The position numbers and the translations under genes were made by a program. This document shows, piece by piece, positions 41,619-50,960 of a DNA stretch of 64,000 nucleotides. Under the pieces are notes generated by a model, which was given only the letters and a program-made list of their open reading frames with translations, did no database searches and was not told where the DNA came from. Within the stretch, counting starts at the first letter, position 1. Each line of letters starts with the position of its first letter. Source of the stretch: Elmis aenea (lineage: Eukaryota; Arthropoda; Insecta; Coleoptera; Elmidae). The stretch spans positions 1 through 64,000 of the forward strand of contig CANTFG010000132.1 in assembly GCA_947652605.1 (NCBI GenBank). Direction: 5' to 3'.

Positions 41619-44600
41619 TTAAATAATTTTATCATGAAAACCCCATGGTAAGGTGTCTGGGGTAATGTAATTAACAATTCTTTTGTCATCATAGGGAGAA
41701 AGAGCCACTTTTCTTTGTTCAACGGTATACACTTTATGTTTTTCAGATTTAATTAAATTTTGAACCGATTCTGTTATGATATTATTAAAGAGGCACTGAT
41801 AATAATCCGCAAAATTAATAGATTTTATAGATGATGTTTTGATTCCCTTTGCTTTTTTAGTTACTCCTAAATTTGAAACAGCTTTTTCAATATCTTCATA
41901 ATCTACACCTTTATCTATTAGCTTTTGTTTATATTTTAGAATGTCAGATTGAGTTTGTTGTACTCTGATTGAATATAATTTAGATCGCAATCCAATGAAT
42001 TCTGTCATGATCTTACCATTGTTTTCATCTTTCATGAGACCTACGACTTTTTTGTTTACTAATGGTATTCTAAAAATATTGTCTTGCAAGTAATCAGAAG
42101 TGTCAAATTTGGAAATGTCATCTCTAATGTGTTTGTAAATGTCGTCAACAAAAAAATGATATATTAAACTGTCTGTGTCAGTGTACAAAAGTTTGACTGT
42201 TTGAGTTCCAAATTTATTTAAAACGTAATTATAATGAAAGTTGTACAAAAATAATTTAGAAATGTCTAATACACAAAAACCTATAAATATTGGTTTGTTA
42301 AAGTTTATATTTAGACGATTCATTTCAATAATTACCATGTCTTCACCGAAAATTGTGCAACTATGAAAATTTGGTTTGGATATGTAATAACTTGCACCAT
42401 ATCGACCTGACCATTTCGTCACCAATTTAATGTCTCTGTATTTCTTTACATTCTCTAAGCACTTGCCAAATATTGCGTTATTAAGCAATTTGTAAAAATT
42501 TTTCTCAAATTCGTTTTTACTTTGTGTTCGCAAATTCGTATTCAGATCTATGTATTTTTTTAACCAACATGATTGATTAAACCGAAGACATCGATGTATT
42601 TTTTGAATTTTTAAACCCAATTTAACAGCCTGCTGTAAATTTAGATAATGAATAATATATTTTTTTTTATCATATAAGGTTGTTAGTAATTTAGAAATTG
42701 TCGATTGTGCCGTTGGTGGAACCATGCGTTCCGGACAAAGAGGTAGATCTTTATGAGTTTCAAATAACTTTTTAGGATACTGTATGTCTACCTCAAAAAT
42801 AAATCCAATTTCACTATCATCAGGAATAGTTAAAATTTTCTCTTCTGTCATCTGCAGATTTTCAACCCACTGAAACCCTCCTGTTGGTAATGGGTAGCGC
42901 ATAGCAGCTCCATATAAGTTATTTACGTCATAATACATGAGATATGATGATGCAATATTAGGATTATATTCATTTTGCATATATTTGTTGTTTGCCTTAC
43001 CATAACGATTGGAACACTGTGAAACGCCTCCCCTTACTCCTCTTTCAAAAAACATAATCATATCAACGCTCGTCAATAATTCTAATTGTACTTCAGAAAT
43101 TTTCATCATACTGTCGAAAGCCAAACCTGGTGCTGTGTAATAGTGTAGACTATCTAATTTGTATGTGTTTATACAGGTTCTTCTGAAATTTTCAAAAATA
43201 TCGGCCAAAAGCAGCACGTCAGTTTTTAAATATAACTCTGAGTATTCTCTTAGGTTTGTTGTTTTAAATGTGTTCCAAACGTTACAAGCGTGTTCATAAT
43301 CGTTTTTTGAGATACCTTGTCTTTTAATTTTGCTGTAAAAAGATTCACGCGGTGGTAAAGTGGTGTCTTTCAATTTTTCCCAACAGTCAAGATATTCGTA
43401 GGGAAAGACTCCTTTACGAGTAACCAATTTAAATTCTTTTTCCTTCTTATAATAAGATTTTGTAATAGTTTTTTGATTTTCATCCAAGTAAGAAGATAAT
43501 TTTTCCAAACTACTTGCCATGAATCTGTATGAATCCAAAAATCTAAATTGAATTTTGGTATTAAGAATGTATTTTGTAAATGAAATATATTTTTCTTTAT
43601 TGATAGGTAGTAGGCTTATTGGTCCTGGAATTTCAGTACTAAGTGCTTTAATTAAAAAATGACTATCGTATCCTGATAAGTTATGAAAAACTACAGGCAC
43701 TACATATGAATTTGTAAAATTTAAATTGCAATTATTATGTGCAGCGCCTCTGTAATCACCAGTCAAATGACAATGATCTCTAACCTTCATATCGGCAGGT
43801 AGAAACAACCTTGAACACACATGACAACAGGTTGCAGAATTGAAATTTTTTTTTTGCTCGACTGATAGAGATTTCATTGGAAGTTTATTGGATAAGATTT
43901 TATTTAATTTGTGCGCTAAACTTTTTAATTCATGAACAAACCAAACTTCACAATTTTTACCAGTATACAAGTTAAACTTTGAAAGAGAATCATCATACGA
44001 ACACTTGAGATAGTACGCAATACTGAAAGCTTCATGAATTTGATATCGTTTTAATTTACTAGTGAATACTGTATCTTTATATTTACATAATATACTTTCT
44101 AAATCTGCGTAAATAACAAAAGGAACAGGCAGTGTATTTTTATAATTTTTAAATTGCAAGATTTTTTCGTTTTCTTTTGGTAACGTAATTTTTGTTTTAT
44201 TTAGAGTTTTACAATCTATGGAATGTTTTGCTAAAGCCAAATCTGTATTAAAATGATTCAAACATCGTTCACACAAATATTTTTTATTTTTAATATGTCT
44301 TACCTGTTTATTTATTAATTTTGACAAATTTTTTATATATGCAAAATGAAATAACCAATTTTTTATATTATAATCATGAGTATCATCATCATCATTACAA
44401 TTATAATTATTACAAGGAACCATTATCAAATTAATTCTCGGTTCAATATTACTTTTGCTAAGAATTAACGGTACTACTTGTAATTTTTCAGTTGTAAAAA
44501 TATTAATAGCTAAATTATTAAGTTTTTCAAATTTAGAAATGTTTTTTAAAGCAATAGGGAAACTAATATCATCATATCTTAGAACCGACTGAAAATGTGG

Positions 44601-45464
44601 GTACGATGAAACTCTGTTACAATTTTCGGTAACAGGATATAAAGCACATACAATTGACCATAGAAAGCAGTATTCATCATTATTTTTGATATTTATTACA
44701 CTTCTAGTTTTCCTGATAAATTGCGGCATTTCAACAAATGTTGAAATACCACAATGTATAGGTGTGTAATTGTTAATGTTCACTTTTAAATGTAAAATTT
44801 CATAAACAGCCCATCCAGACTCACGCTCTTGAAACTCTTCCAATTTTGTTAACAATTTATTACTTACATGCGTCAGATACCATTCTTTTAAGTTTGTACC
44901 ATTATCAATTACATTATTTTTAGTTTGAAAATGTTTTATGTCAGTTTCACCATTTTGAGGCTTCACAAATTTAGCTGAAAATATAACGTTCACTTTTAAT
45001 AGTGACGTTTTTAATGCATTTTTAATTTTGATAGAAAAACTTTTGAATGCCTTTTTAAAAAAATCTTTGGGTTCTTTGATTGAAACGTTGGTTATTACAC
45101 CTGTCCTTAATCTAGTTCTAAAACATGATTCAATATCTTGCCAAAGTATCAATTGTTTTTTTGTTGGTTGCTTGTTCATTTGAATTTTGAAATGATGTTG
45201 ATAAGATTTAAACAGTGCCAAATCTGATTCCAATTTAGAAAAACTCTTTACACACGACAATTTATTTTTAATACATTTTTTCACTAAACAGATGTTTTTT
45301 TTCAAATATTTAATGTAAAATGTATAATCCTCTTTTGTTTTAATTAATCTACTCACAATCTCGATTTTCTTAACAGCTTCACCAACAACACCATCAATAA
45401 CTTGTTGAGATGACATTTTATTTTTATTGTTTTCTGAAAATATATAATGGTTACAGTTAATCAT
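41619..45464 (-). CDS. polB: Protein-primed family B DNA polymerase
   Basis: Replicates the linear element, presumably by protein priming as in Polintons and adenoviruses. The frame is open from 45482, where the first codon is TTG; the first ATG is at 45464, just after a predicted splice acceptor, giving 1,281 aa. Positions below count from 45482. A conserved N-terminal domain (about 240-390) contains NNDEYC. A C2H2-like cluster is C404/C407/H420/C424. Exo I is DLE at 460-462. A Cys/His insert at 553-585 ([19 protein letters not shown]) resembles an HNH/endonuclease VII zinc site. Exo II is NLSGYD ending at D606, and Exo III is YLKTD at 751-755. Polymerase motif A is DVNNLYG at 852, motif B is LLNNAIFGK ending at 1007, and motif C is YTDTDS at 1100-1105. 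All catalytic acids are present and no break is seen. It faces the spliced plus-strand gene across a repeat-rich regulatory region. Confidence 0.95.
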   Translation of the reverse strand: MINCNHYIFSENNKNKMSSQQVIDGVVGEAVKKIEIVSRLIKTKEDYTFYIKYLKKNICLVKKCIKNKLSCVKSFSKLESDLALFKSYQHHFKIQMNKQPTKKQLILWQDIESCFRTRLRTGVITNVSIKEPKDFFKKAFKSFSIKIKNALKTSLLKVNVIFSAKFVKPQNGETDIKHFQTKNNVIDNGTNLKEWYLTHVSNKLLTKLEEFQERESGWAVYEILHLKVNINNYTPIHCGISTFVEMPQFIRKTRSVINIKNNDEYCFLWSIVCALYPVTENCNRVSSYPHFQSVLRYDDISFPIALKNISKFEKLNNLAINIFTTEKLQVVPLILSKSNIEPRINLIMVPCNNYNCNDDDDTHDYNIKNWLFHFAYIKNLSKLINKQVRHIKNKKYLCERCLNHFNTDLALAKHSIDCKTLNKTKITLPKENEKILQFKNYKNTLPVPFVIYADLESILCKYKDTVFTSKLKRYQIHEAFSIAYYLKCSYDDSLSKFNLYTGKNCEVWFVHELKSLAHKLNKILSNKLPMKSLSVEQKKNFNSATCCHVCSRLFLPADMKVRDHCHLTGDYRGAAHNNCNLNFTNSYVVPVVFHNLSGYDSHFLIKALSTEIPGPISLLPINKEKYISFTKYILNTKIQFRFLDSYRFMASSLEKLSSYLDENQKTITKSYYKKEKEFKLVTRKGVFPYEYLDCWEKLKDTTLPPRESFYSKIKRQGISKNDYEHACNVWNTFKTTNLREYSELYLKTDVLLLADIFENFRRTCINTYKLDSLHYYTAPGLAFDSMMKISEVQLELLTSVDMIMFFERGVRGGVSQCSNRYGKANNKYMQNEYNPNIASSYLMYYDVNNLYGAAMRYPLPTGGFQWVENLQMTEEKILTIPDDSEIGFIFEVDIQYPKKLFETHKDLPLCPERMVPPTAQSTISKLLTTLYDKKKYIIHYLNLQQAVKLGLKIQKIHRCLRFNQSCWLKKYIDLNTNLRTQSKNEFEKNFYKLLNNAIFGKCLENVKKYRDIKLVTKWSGRYGASYYISKPNFHSCTIFGEDMVIIEMNRLNINFNKPIFIGFCVLDISKLFLYNFHYNYVLNKFGTQTVKLLYTDTDSLIYHFFVDDIYKHIRDDISKFDTSDYLQDNIFRIPLVNKKVVGLMKDENNGKIMTEFIGLRSKLYSIRVQQTQSDILKYKQKLIDKGVDYEDIEKAVSNLGVTKKAKGIKTSSIKSINFADYYQCLFNNIITESVQNLIKSEKHKVYTVEQRKVALSPYDDKRIVNYITPDTLPWGFHDKII

Positions 45465-45475
45465 CCTTCTTTTTA

Positions 45476-45609
45476 CTAACAAAATTTCATAAAGAAATAT
45501 TTACTTTAAATAACAAACTCAACATCAACAAGTTGCTTCGTTTAAAAAAATTAAAAAGGTAATTTTATAAATATTAAGAAGCAATCAAAAATGTAAAAAT
45601 TTAACGTAC
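45476..45609 (-). other. Predicted 134 nt intron in polymerase 5' leader
   Basis: On the minus strand the donor is CACAAG|GTACGT (exon end 45610) and the acceptor is TTTTGTTAG (exon resumes 45475), 10 nt before the ATG at 45464. The TATTTAAA sequence near 45665-45658 could be the core promoter, about 50 nt upstream of the donor. Confidence 0.6.
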
Positions 45610-46267
45610 CTTGTGTAATAGAAACGTTCACTCACTAATAATCAACACACGCTACAACGTTTAAATAGCTGTAAAATTAATGATTGTTGTTGTTATCGTA
45701 TGCACGTGTGTTTAATCAGTTGGAACTTATCAAATAAATATACATTACCATTAATGCTATCGCGTGCACGTGTGTTTTAGGAGTTGGAAGGTCGCAAGTA
45801 TAATTATTTGACAAGTTCCAACTTGCATAAATTATCATTGTCGTTATCGTTTTGTTTTTGCTCAAATAATCATATTGTTGTTGTTGTTATCGTATGCACG
45901 TGTGTTTAATCAGTTGGAACTTATCAAATAAATATACATTACCATTAATGCTATCGCGTGCACGTGTGTTTTAGGAGTTGGAAGGTCGCAAGTATAATTA
46001 TTTGACAAGTTCCAACTTGCATAAATTATCATTGTCGTTATCGTTTTGTTTTTGCTCAAATAATCATATTGTTGTTGTTGTTATCGTATGCACGTGTGTT
46101 TAATCAGTTGGAACTTATCAAATAAATATACATTACCAATAATGCTATCGCGTGCACGTGTGTTTTAGGAGTTGGAAGGTCGCAAGTATAATTATTTGAC
46201 AAGTATTGTCGTTATCGTTTTGTTTTTGCCTACGTGTGTTTAAACTTTCTGTTACAAAATTATTGCA

Positions 46268-46275
46268 TATAAAAG
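46268..46275 (+). promoter_or_regulatory. Upstream duplicate TATA box
   Basis: TATAAAAG, embedded in a ~115 bp block (46198-46312) that is repeated at 46440-46554. A transcript starting here would run through one more repeat unit before reaching the coding exon. Confidence 0.6.
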
Positions 46276-46509
46276 AACGTTTTGGTTGTATTAATTATTC
46301 ACAAAGAATTACATTGTTGTTGTTATCGTATGCACGTGTGTTTAATCAGTTGGAACTTATCAAATAAATATACATTACCATTAATGCTATCGCGTGCACG
46401 TGTGGTTTAGGAGTTGGAAGGTTGCAAGTATAATTATTTGACAAGTATTGTCGTTATCGTTTTGTTTTTGCCTACGCGTGTTTAAATTTTCTGTTACAAA
46501 ATTATTGCA

Positions 46510-46517
46510 TATAAAAG
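46510..46517 (+). promoter_or_regulatory. Proximal TATA box of spliced gene
   Basis: TATAAAAG lies 44 nt before the ATG at 46561. The spacing gives a short leader containing TTATTCACAAAG and suits this ATG as the start. Confidence 0.75.
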
Positions 46518-46560
46518 AACGTTTTGCTTGTATTAATTATTCACAAAGAATTACTTCGCC

Positions 46561-47231
46561 ATGGCTACAATACCATCTACGATTATCATCTTCAGTAGAG
46601 ATGTTGTCGAACTACCCATGAAAGCACTCTATGTGATTATCAAACAAATCTTTCAGTAAGTTAATATTTTGTGTTTGCATTTGATTGTAATTCAAATAAT
46701 CTGTTTTAAGTTGACATTTTTTGTATAATATATACATATACATATAATATATATATTTTAATTAGATATGGAGTGAAAGATATAAGAGTGCAAGGTGATA
46801 AGATTTTGTTATCACTAACATACTGTCCTAAAAGTAGCACATTAATACGAAAATTTGGCGATTTGCCTGTATTCTTTATAAGCACAAGATTGGATAATGA
46901 AGAAGAGGTTCAGATTTTTGAACACTATTATAAAAAATATTCATTTAATGTGCTTGATGATTGTAGTGATGATGATATAAAATATATTAACGAAATTCAA
47001 GCACCAGCCATTACTACTACTACTGCAACTACTTCTACTCCCAGAAAAAAAATGAAAATTGCTGAGACGGGTTTCAAACCTGCACCACCCCCATTAAAAA
47101 GACAATATCAGAAACAGCAAAAACCTCAGTCTCCAAAGGTTGTTGTTATAGACGAAAATGATGATGATCAAGATTTCATCCAATGTGAACAACCGTACAA
47201 AGATTATGAAGAGGTGGTAAAACATTTATAA
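46561..47231 (+). CDS. Two-exon gene for small basic/acidic nuclear-type protein
   Basis: Exon 1 is 46561-46655 and exon 2 is 46766-47231, separated by a 110 nt intron with donor CA|GTAAGT and acceptor AATTAG. Joining restores one frame of 186 codons. The unspliced second exon has no ATG at its start, which supports the splice. The N-terminal ~90 residues form a compact mixed alpha/beta-looking region. A low-complexity Ala/Thr stretch follows, then PRKKMK and PPLKRQYQK basic clusters that could be nuclear localisation signals, then an acidic DENDDDQ tail. I recognise no catalytic motif. Its position opposite the polymerase behind a strong promoter suggests an early regulatory or DNA-associated role, but that is inference. 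Confidence 0.75.
46656..46765 (+). other. Predicted coding intron, 110 nt
   Basis: A consensus GTAAGT donor, a T/A-rich body with TATATA repeats and a TTTTAATTAG acceptor. Splicing keeps the reading frame across the junction. Confidence 0.75.
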
Positions 47232-47239
47232 TTATGTTA

Positions 47240-47296
47240 GTTGATGAAATAAAACTTATTTAATTATCGTATGTATTTGACAGTTGATGAAATAAA
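47240..47296 (+). terminator. Duplicated polyadenylation signal
   Basis: The string GTTGATGAAATAAAACTTATT occurs twice. The AATAAA hexamers are at 47248 and 47291, starting 17 nt after the stop codon of the spliced gene. Confidence 0.7.
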
Positions 47297-47354
47297 ACTT
47301 ATTAATTTATCGTTTGCATTTGCTTTATTACATAATTATTATGTCTTAATACAT

Positions 47355-47366
47355 TATATATAAAAG
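47355..47366 (+). promoter_or_regulatory. Orphan TATA box
   Basis: TATATATAAAAG faces rightward, with only an 11-codon ORF behind it (ATG 47421). Transcription from here would run antisense into the minus-strand glycoprotein-like gene. I see nothing else in 47297-47507. Confidence 0.4.
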
Positions 47367-47507
47367 TCTTATTAATCCTATACAAACAGGACACTTAGTT
47401 CCTCGTTGAAACCATTAATTATGTTTACGACAATAAGACTGATATTCTTCTGATCCAAACGATGATGTTAAAGGTGCAGACATTTTTCAAAGTTTCATTT
47501 GAGGTAC

Positions 47508-47978
47508 TTATGCATATATAAAACACTTAAGTTTTTTTTTTATATATTGAAGCTCATTATTATTGTGACGATAAAAGTCATATGCATTACGCCACCAATG
47601 ATCTCTAAAAACTATCACACCATGATCGCCAGTAAGTTGTTTTATATCTTGAATTCCACACCACATGTGGTTCGTCTTAAAGGGTGTTATTGGATAAAAA
47701 TCTTTATTTGAACCAATAACATATCCAATAGTATGATTTTGTTCGTTCATAATTGATGCACCAATATTTAAATTATCTGTTGTATAGAATGCTGAATATT
47801 CATTTATTATTAGCTCATGTTCATGTTTTTCCATTAAAAAAAAAGATCCTCCATTATCGGTTGTATAATTTTTGTTGTTGATATAAATATTAATTGCATT
47901 AACATTCTCAATTAATAAGACTGCAATTATTGCAGACACTAATAAAAGTGTTAGAGCACTTGTAATCTTTGAATACAT
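47508..47978 (-). CDS. Signal-anchored or secreted glycoprotein-like ORF
   Basis: 156 aa, no family recognised. The N-terminus has a charged start, then a hydrophobic helix at about 8-23, then a plausible signal-peptidase site after VNA (residue 28). The mature part has two N-glycosylation sequons (N37-Y-T and N81-H-T), a HMWCG segment with Cys107, FRDHWWR near 124-130, and a lysine-rich tail with Cys152. The protein could be secreted or anchored by its N-terminus. A minus-strand TATATATATA stretch near 48015-48025 lies just upstream. It is not a standard Polinton gene, so it may be lineage-specific; an envelope- or receptor-related role is only a guess from topology. Confidence 0.65.
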   Translation of the reverse strand: MYSKITSALTLLLVSAIIAVLLIENVNAINIYINNKNYTTDNGGSFFLMEKHEHELIINEYSAFYTTDNLNIGASIMNEQNHTIGYVIGSNKDFYPITPFKTNHMWCGIQDIKQLTGDHGVIVFRDHWWRNAYDFYRHNNNELQYIKKKLKCFIYA

Positions 47979-48060
47979 AATGATGACTATGAATTTCGCA
48001 ACATAAATTTGCTATATATATATATTTTATCAAAATTAAGGGAGGGGAGACTTAAAGCTA

Positions 48061-49020
48061 TTACACAATATTATTATCAGATATCCAGCTGTTGTGTTGG
48101 TTTGAAAAACCCAACCATTTTACAAACACTTTATTGTTTTTGTGTTTTAAAATTTTTTCAACCAAATATACATCTCGTAACTTTACTTTTTGTAATTGCT
48201 GTTCATAAAATCCACCTAAAACGTCTTTGTTGTCTACATCTTGCAGCAAGTATGTTACAGGATTTGTAAGTTTGACTTTTTTAACTTTAAATATTTCTGC
48301 TGACCAGTTGGGCATATATTTTTTGTCAAAAACTCCTCGTAATTTCGATATACGTACATGATCACCTTCGTTAAATTTAGATTTTTTGCTATCAACTATC
48401 TTTATACGATTATAAGCCGTTTGCAACAGGTGCTTTTCATTTTTATTTTTATTGCCTTCTATGGGTCTCATATTAATAGTTCTATGCTTTGTTAAATTAT
48501 ACTTATTCACTATTTTCGGTAGCAGATTTAACCAACTATAATTTCCTTGTATGTTAAATTCTTTCCACATAATATTTTTTAATGTTCGATTGACTCTTTC
48601 AACAATACTAGCCTTTTTTTCACTAAACACACTGTAATGATTAATATTGTATTTTTTCAACACACTTTTAAAATTTTTATTAAAAAATTCTGTACCTGAA
48701 TCTGTTTGTAAATTAACAGGTTTCTGTATTTTAAAAACTTCTTCCATTTCTTTGCTAACTTCTGCACCTGATTTGTTTTTCAATGGAAATGTCCATACAA
48801 ATTTTGAAAAACAATTTATCACAACCAATATATATTTATATCCGTTATTTTCAGAGGCGTACGGTATCATTTCAACGAGATCAGCTTGAAATAAATCATT
48901 TAGAGATTTAATTATAACCTTTCGTCTTTTAAAATTAATTCTTGCCGATTTGTGTAATTCTTCAACAACTTGTCTTTTCGCATCAGTTACTTCAAATTTG
49001 GTGGTTTTTAGTTTTTTCAT
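48061..49020 (-). CDS. int: Retroviral-type DDE integrase with chromodomain
   Basis: 319 aa; inserts the element into host DNA. The core RNase H-fold catalytic residues are D47 (in FQADLVEM), D107 (in LQTDSGTEF) and E141 (in VERVNRTL), with the usual ~34-residue D-E spacing. An SH3-like C-terminal DNA-binding segment lies at about 215-280 (FNEGDHVRI, YLLQDV). The last 35 residues (285-319) form a chromodomain, with aromatic cage candidates Y285, W302 and W312 in KWLGF and SW. The N-terminal zinc region is short and I do not see a full HHCC motif. The ATG at 49020 follows a 10-A run, 23 nt after the stop of the upstream coiled-coil gene. The chromodomain fits insertion into satellite heterochromatin. 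Confidence 0.93.
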   Translation of the reverse strand: MKKLKTTKFEVTDAKRQVVEELHKSARINFKRRKVIIKSLNDLFQADLVEMIPYASENNGYKYILVVINCFSKFVWTFPLKNKSGAEVSKEMEEVFKIQKPVNLQTDSGTEFFNKNFKSVLKKYNINHYSVFSEKKASIVERVNRTLKNIMWKEFNIQGNYSWLNLLPKIVNKYNLTKHRTINMRPIEGNKNKNEKHLLQTAYNRIKIVDSKKSKFNEGDHVRISKLRGVFDKKYMPNWSAEIFKVKKVKLTNPVTYLLQDVDNKDVLGGFYEQQLQKVKLRDVYLVEKILKHKNNKVFVKWLGFSNQHNSWISDNNIV

Positions 49021-49043
49021 TTTTTTTTTTCCTTCTTCAGTTA

Positions 49044-50045
49044 TTAGGTGCTAATGATTTGAGATTCACGTAATTCTTCAATGATAGAATTTATTTCGTT
49101 TTTGTGACTAGTATTACCTGCTTCTTGTGATGCAACTAATAAACGTAATCTGTCTACAAGTTCGTTGGGGTCATCCCAATGTACGTAATCTATAGGATTG
49201 TGTGTTAATTTCATTAACATTCCATGTCCACTTTTAAACATAGGTGCAATTATATTCTTATACTTTTCAGATCTGCTACCTGCAAGTTGATTTGCACTTT
49301 TATAATGTCGTTTAGCAGCGTGTGTTGTAATAACTATTTGTTTATAGTTTGTTTTATCATCTGATTCATAATTTATTGGTTGCTTCTTAAATAACAATTC
49401 ATACAGACCTAACGTTCCTTTATATTTTTTTCCTTGTACAATTATGTCTGGACCATCTATATGTAGTGAAGAATCTCCTATAAAAAACTTTTCAGTAACA
49501 GGATCATGTCTAATACCATATTTACTATCAAATTCCTTGTTATCATCAAGTATCATCTCCCGTACAAATTTTCTTGGTAAAGGATCAAATTGTTCTAAAT
49601 AATCCTCAAATGATATTTCTTCAAGTTTAGATGCAGACTCTGACAGTTTATCTCTTTCATATTTATCCTCTTCAGCAAAAGCTTCCTCTATTATGGAACG
49701 TTTTAAACTTGGTGATGGTTTTAATTGATTTTTAATTTTACGTTGAGGTGTTTTTACTAATGATGATGATGCTTCTTGAATTTTATCAGGTTTATTATAA
49801 TTAAATGAGTTACTTAAATCTATATTATCAGTATAATCATGTTCAAATTCATTTTTTTTTATTTTTTTATTTTTTTTGTTTGAGGAATCTTCCAATTTAT
49901 TTTCAATATTTAGTAAATGCTTTGTTATAGGCAAAAATTTCTTTTCTTGAATAATTGCCCCATGCTTAAGTATATTCAATTTGTTTTTAATGATCTTACG
50001 TTTTGCAATTAACTTCTGCTTAATTTGTTTATCCTTACTATCCAT
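49044..50045 (-). CDS. Conserved coiled-coil Polinton protein
   Basis: 333 aa. The N-terminal third is Lys-rich and helical, with a heptad-like region at about 1-50 and a basic NKKNKKIKKN block near 56-65. A Ser/Lys-rich linker and an acidic helix (115-150) follow. The C-terminal domain (about 155-333) has YGIRHDPVTEKFFIGD, GKKYKGTLGLYELL and a final LLVASQEAGNTSHKNEI segment. That last domain recurs in insect Polinton proteins as I know the family, but its function is not established. Expected role is virion or packaging associated, given that it lies between ATPase and integrase. It shares orientation with both neighbours; the gap to the ATPase is 106 nt and contains two GATAAAAA stretches that could serve as a promoter. 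Confidence 0.75.
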   Translation of the reverse strand: MDSKDKQIKQKLIAKRKIIKNKLNILKHGAIIQEKKFLPITKHLLNIENKLEDSSNKKNKKIKKNEFEHDYTDNIDLSNSFNYNKPDKIQEASSSLVKTPQRKIKNQLKPSPSLKRSIIEEAFAEEDKYERDKLSESASKLEEISFEDYLEQFDPLPRKFVREMILDDNKEFDSKYGIRHDPVTEKFFIGDSSLHIDGPDIIVQGKKYKGTLGLYELLFKKQPINYESDDKTNYKQIVITTHAAKRHYKSANQLAGSRSEKYKNIIAPMFKSGHGMLMKLTHNPIDYVHWDDPNELVDRLRLLVASQEAGNTSHKNEINSIIEELRESQIIST

Positions 50046-50151
50046 TTTGTTTTAATGTGCAATGTAACAACAGCTTTTTATCTGGTATGATCAGCTTTTT
50101 TATCAGATCTGTTCTGTTTAATGGTCTGTTCTCATCTGCTTACGTAAGATA

Positions 50152-50835
50152 CTAATCTAAATATATAAACTGATCGAATCCTTTCCTATATCTACCTGCA
50201 TCAATCTTGTTATCTTTAAAAACGCTTAAAAATCCATATGGTTGTTGCCAACACATTGAACACATATTTTTAAATTCATTAAAACTCATGTCTGAACCCA
50301 CATGATCTGAATAGATATGTTTTAGGTTCAGATCATCTTGTTTAAAAAGAATCACAGAGTTTGCGTTGTCCCTTATCAAATGTTTGGGAATTTTAGCATA
50401 TGTCTGACAAAGATAGAAACAATCTATGTGATTGTGCCTTCCCATGCTAAAATACTCTCGCATTTTATCTTGATTTTGGCAGGCAATGTCGTCAAAGATA
50501 AATATTGAATTTTGTTTAACTTTAGAGACTTCTTGAATATTATCACTACTACTAAAAGCATAATGTCCTATTCCTTTTATTGGTTTTAATAATTTTTCTA
50601 AATATAGATATTTTGGTTGGTATAAAGATTTTGAATATATATAAACGTTCTCAAATTTTAATCCATTTGCATGTTCTATTAAACTAACCATTATGTTTGA
50701 TTTCCCGCAAGATGAAGGACCAATCAATAAACATCTCAGAGTTGCTGGAAAAAGTAATCCATGTTTTGATATCTGCTGTTCAACTAAATCATTATTAACA
50801 ATGTTTAAACGTAACTTTTGTTTTATTATTTTCAT
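50152..50835 (-). CDS. A32/FtsK-type genome-packaging ATPase
   Basis: 227 aa, the usual length for Polinton packaging ATPases. It is expected to pump DNA into capsids. Walker A is GPSSCGKSN at 39-47 and Walker B is IFIFDDI at 111-117. A YLCQTYAKIP segment follows at 141-150, with Arg155 in HLIRDN as a possible arginine finger. The N-terminus lacks extra domains. It is the first gene of the minus-strand centre block and is divergent from the PLA2 gene, with 125 nt between the two starts. No defect is visible. Confidence 0.9.
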   Translation of the reverse strand: MKIIKQKLRLNIVNNDLVEQQISKHGLLFPATLRCLLIGPSSCGKSNIMVSLIEHANGLKFENVYIYSKSLYQPKYLYLEKLLKPIKGIGHYAFSSSDNIQEVSKVKQNSIFIFDDIACQNQDKMREYFSMGRHNHIDCFYLCQTYAKIPKHLIRDNANSVILFKQDDLNLKHIYSDHVGSDMSFNEFKNMCSMCWQQPYGFLSVFKDNKIDAGRYRKGFDQFIYLD

Positions 50836-50901
50836 TGTTTATAATAATAATAACAAAGACTACACAGGTGTGTTTTGTTTAATTTATTGTACTAAAATAA
50901 G

Positions 50902-50909
50902 TATAAAAG
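50902..50909 (+). promoter_or_regulatory. TATA box for virion module
   Basis: TATAAAAG lies 52 nt before the ATG of the PLA2 gene in the divergent gap. It is the first promoter of the plus-strand virion genes. Confidence 0.65.
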
Positions 50910-50960
50910 GTACGTGAAGTAATATTTATATTTTAGTTCAATTTCATATGCCTTTAAAAT

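Larger units (their letters stand above)
45690..46555. repeat. Tandem ~194 bp regulatory repeats with CACGTG boxes
   Basis: This lies between two divergent genes. A CGTATGCACGTGTGTTTA block recurs at 45697, 45891, 46085 and 46327 (spacings 194, 194 and 242). Each unit carries two CACGTG hexamers, in CGTATGCACGTG and CGCGTGCACGTG, together with CAGTTGGAAC, GGAGTTGGAAGG, TGACAAGTTCCAACTTG and several TTATCGTT/TCGTTATCG motifs. The last, longer unit includes a whole TATA promoter plus leader, so the core promoter of the downstream gene is present twice. This looks like an enhancer array serving the polymerase on one side and the spliced gene on the other. Confidence 0.85.

Noticed and set aside
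47499..47711. Plus-strand 70-aa ORF
   Set aside because: Antisense to the glycoprotein-like gene, with no coding features.
48061..49020. Integrase belonging to a nested LTR retrotransposon
   Set aside because: No reverse transcriptase, protease or LTRs nearby. The position and chromodomain fit the Polinton integrase.
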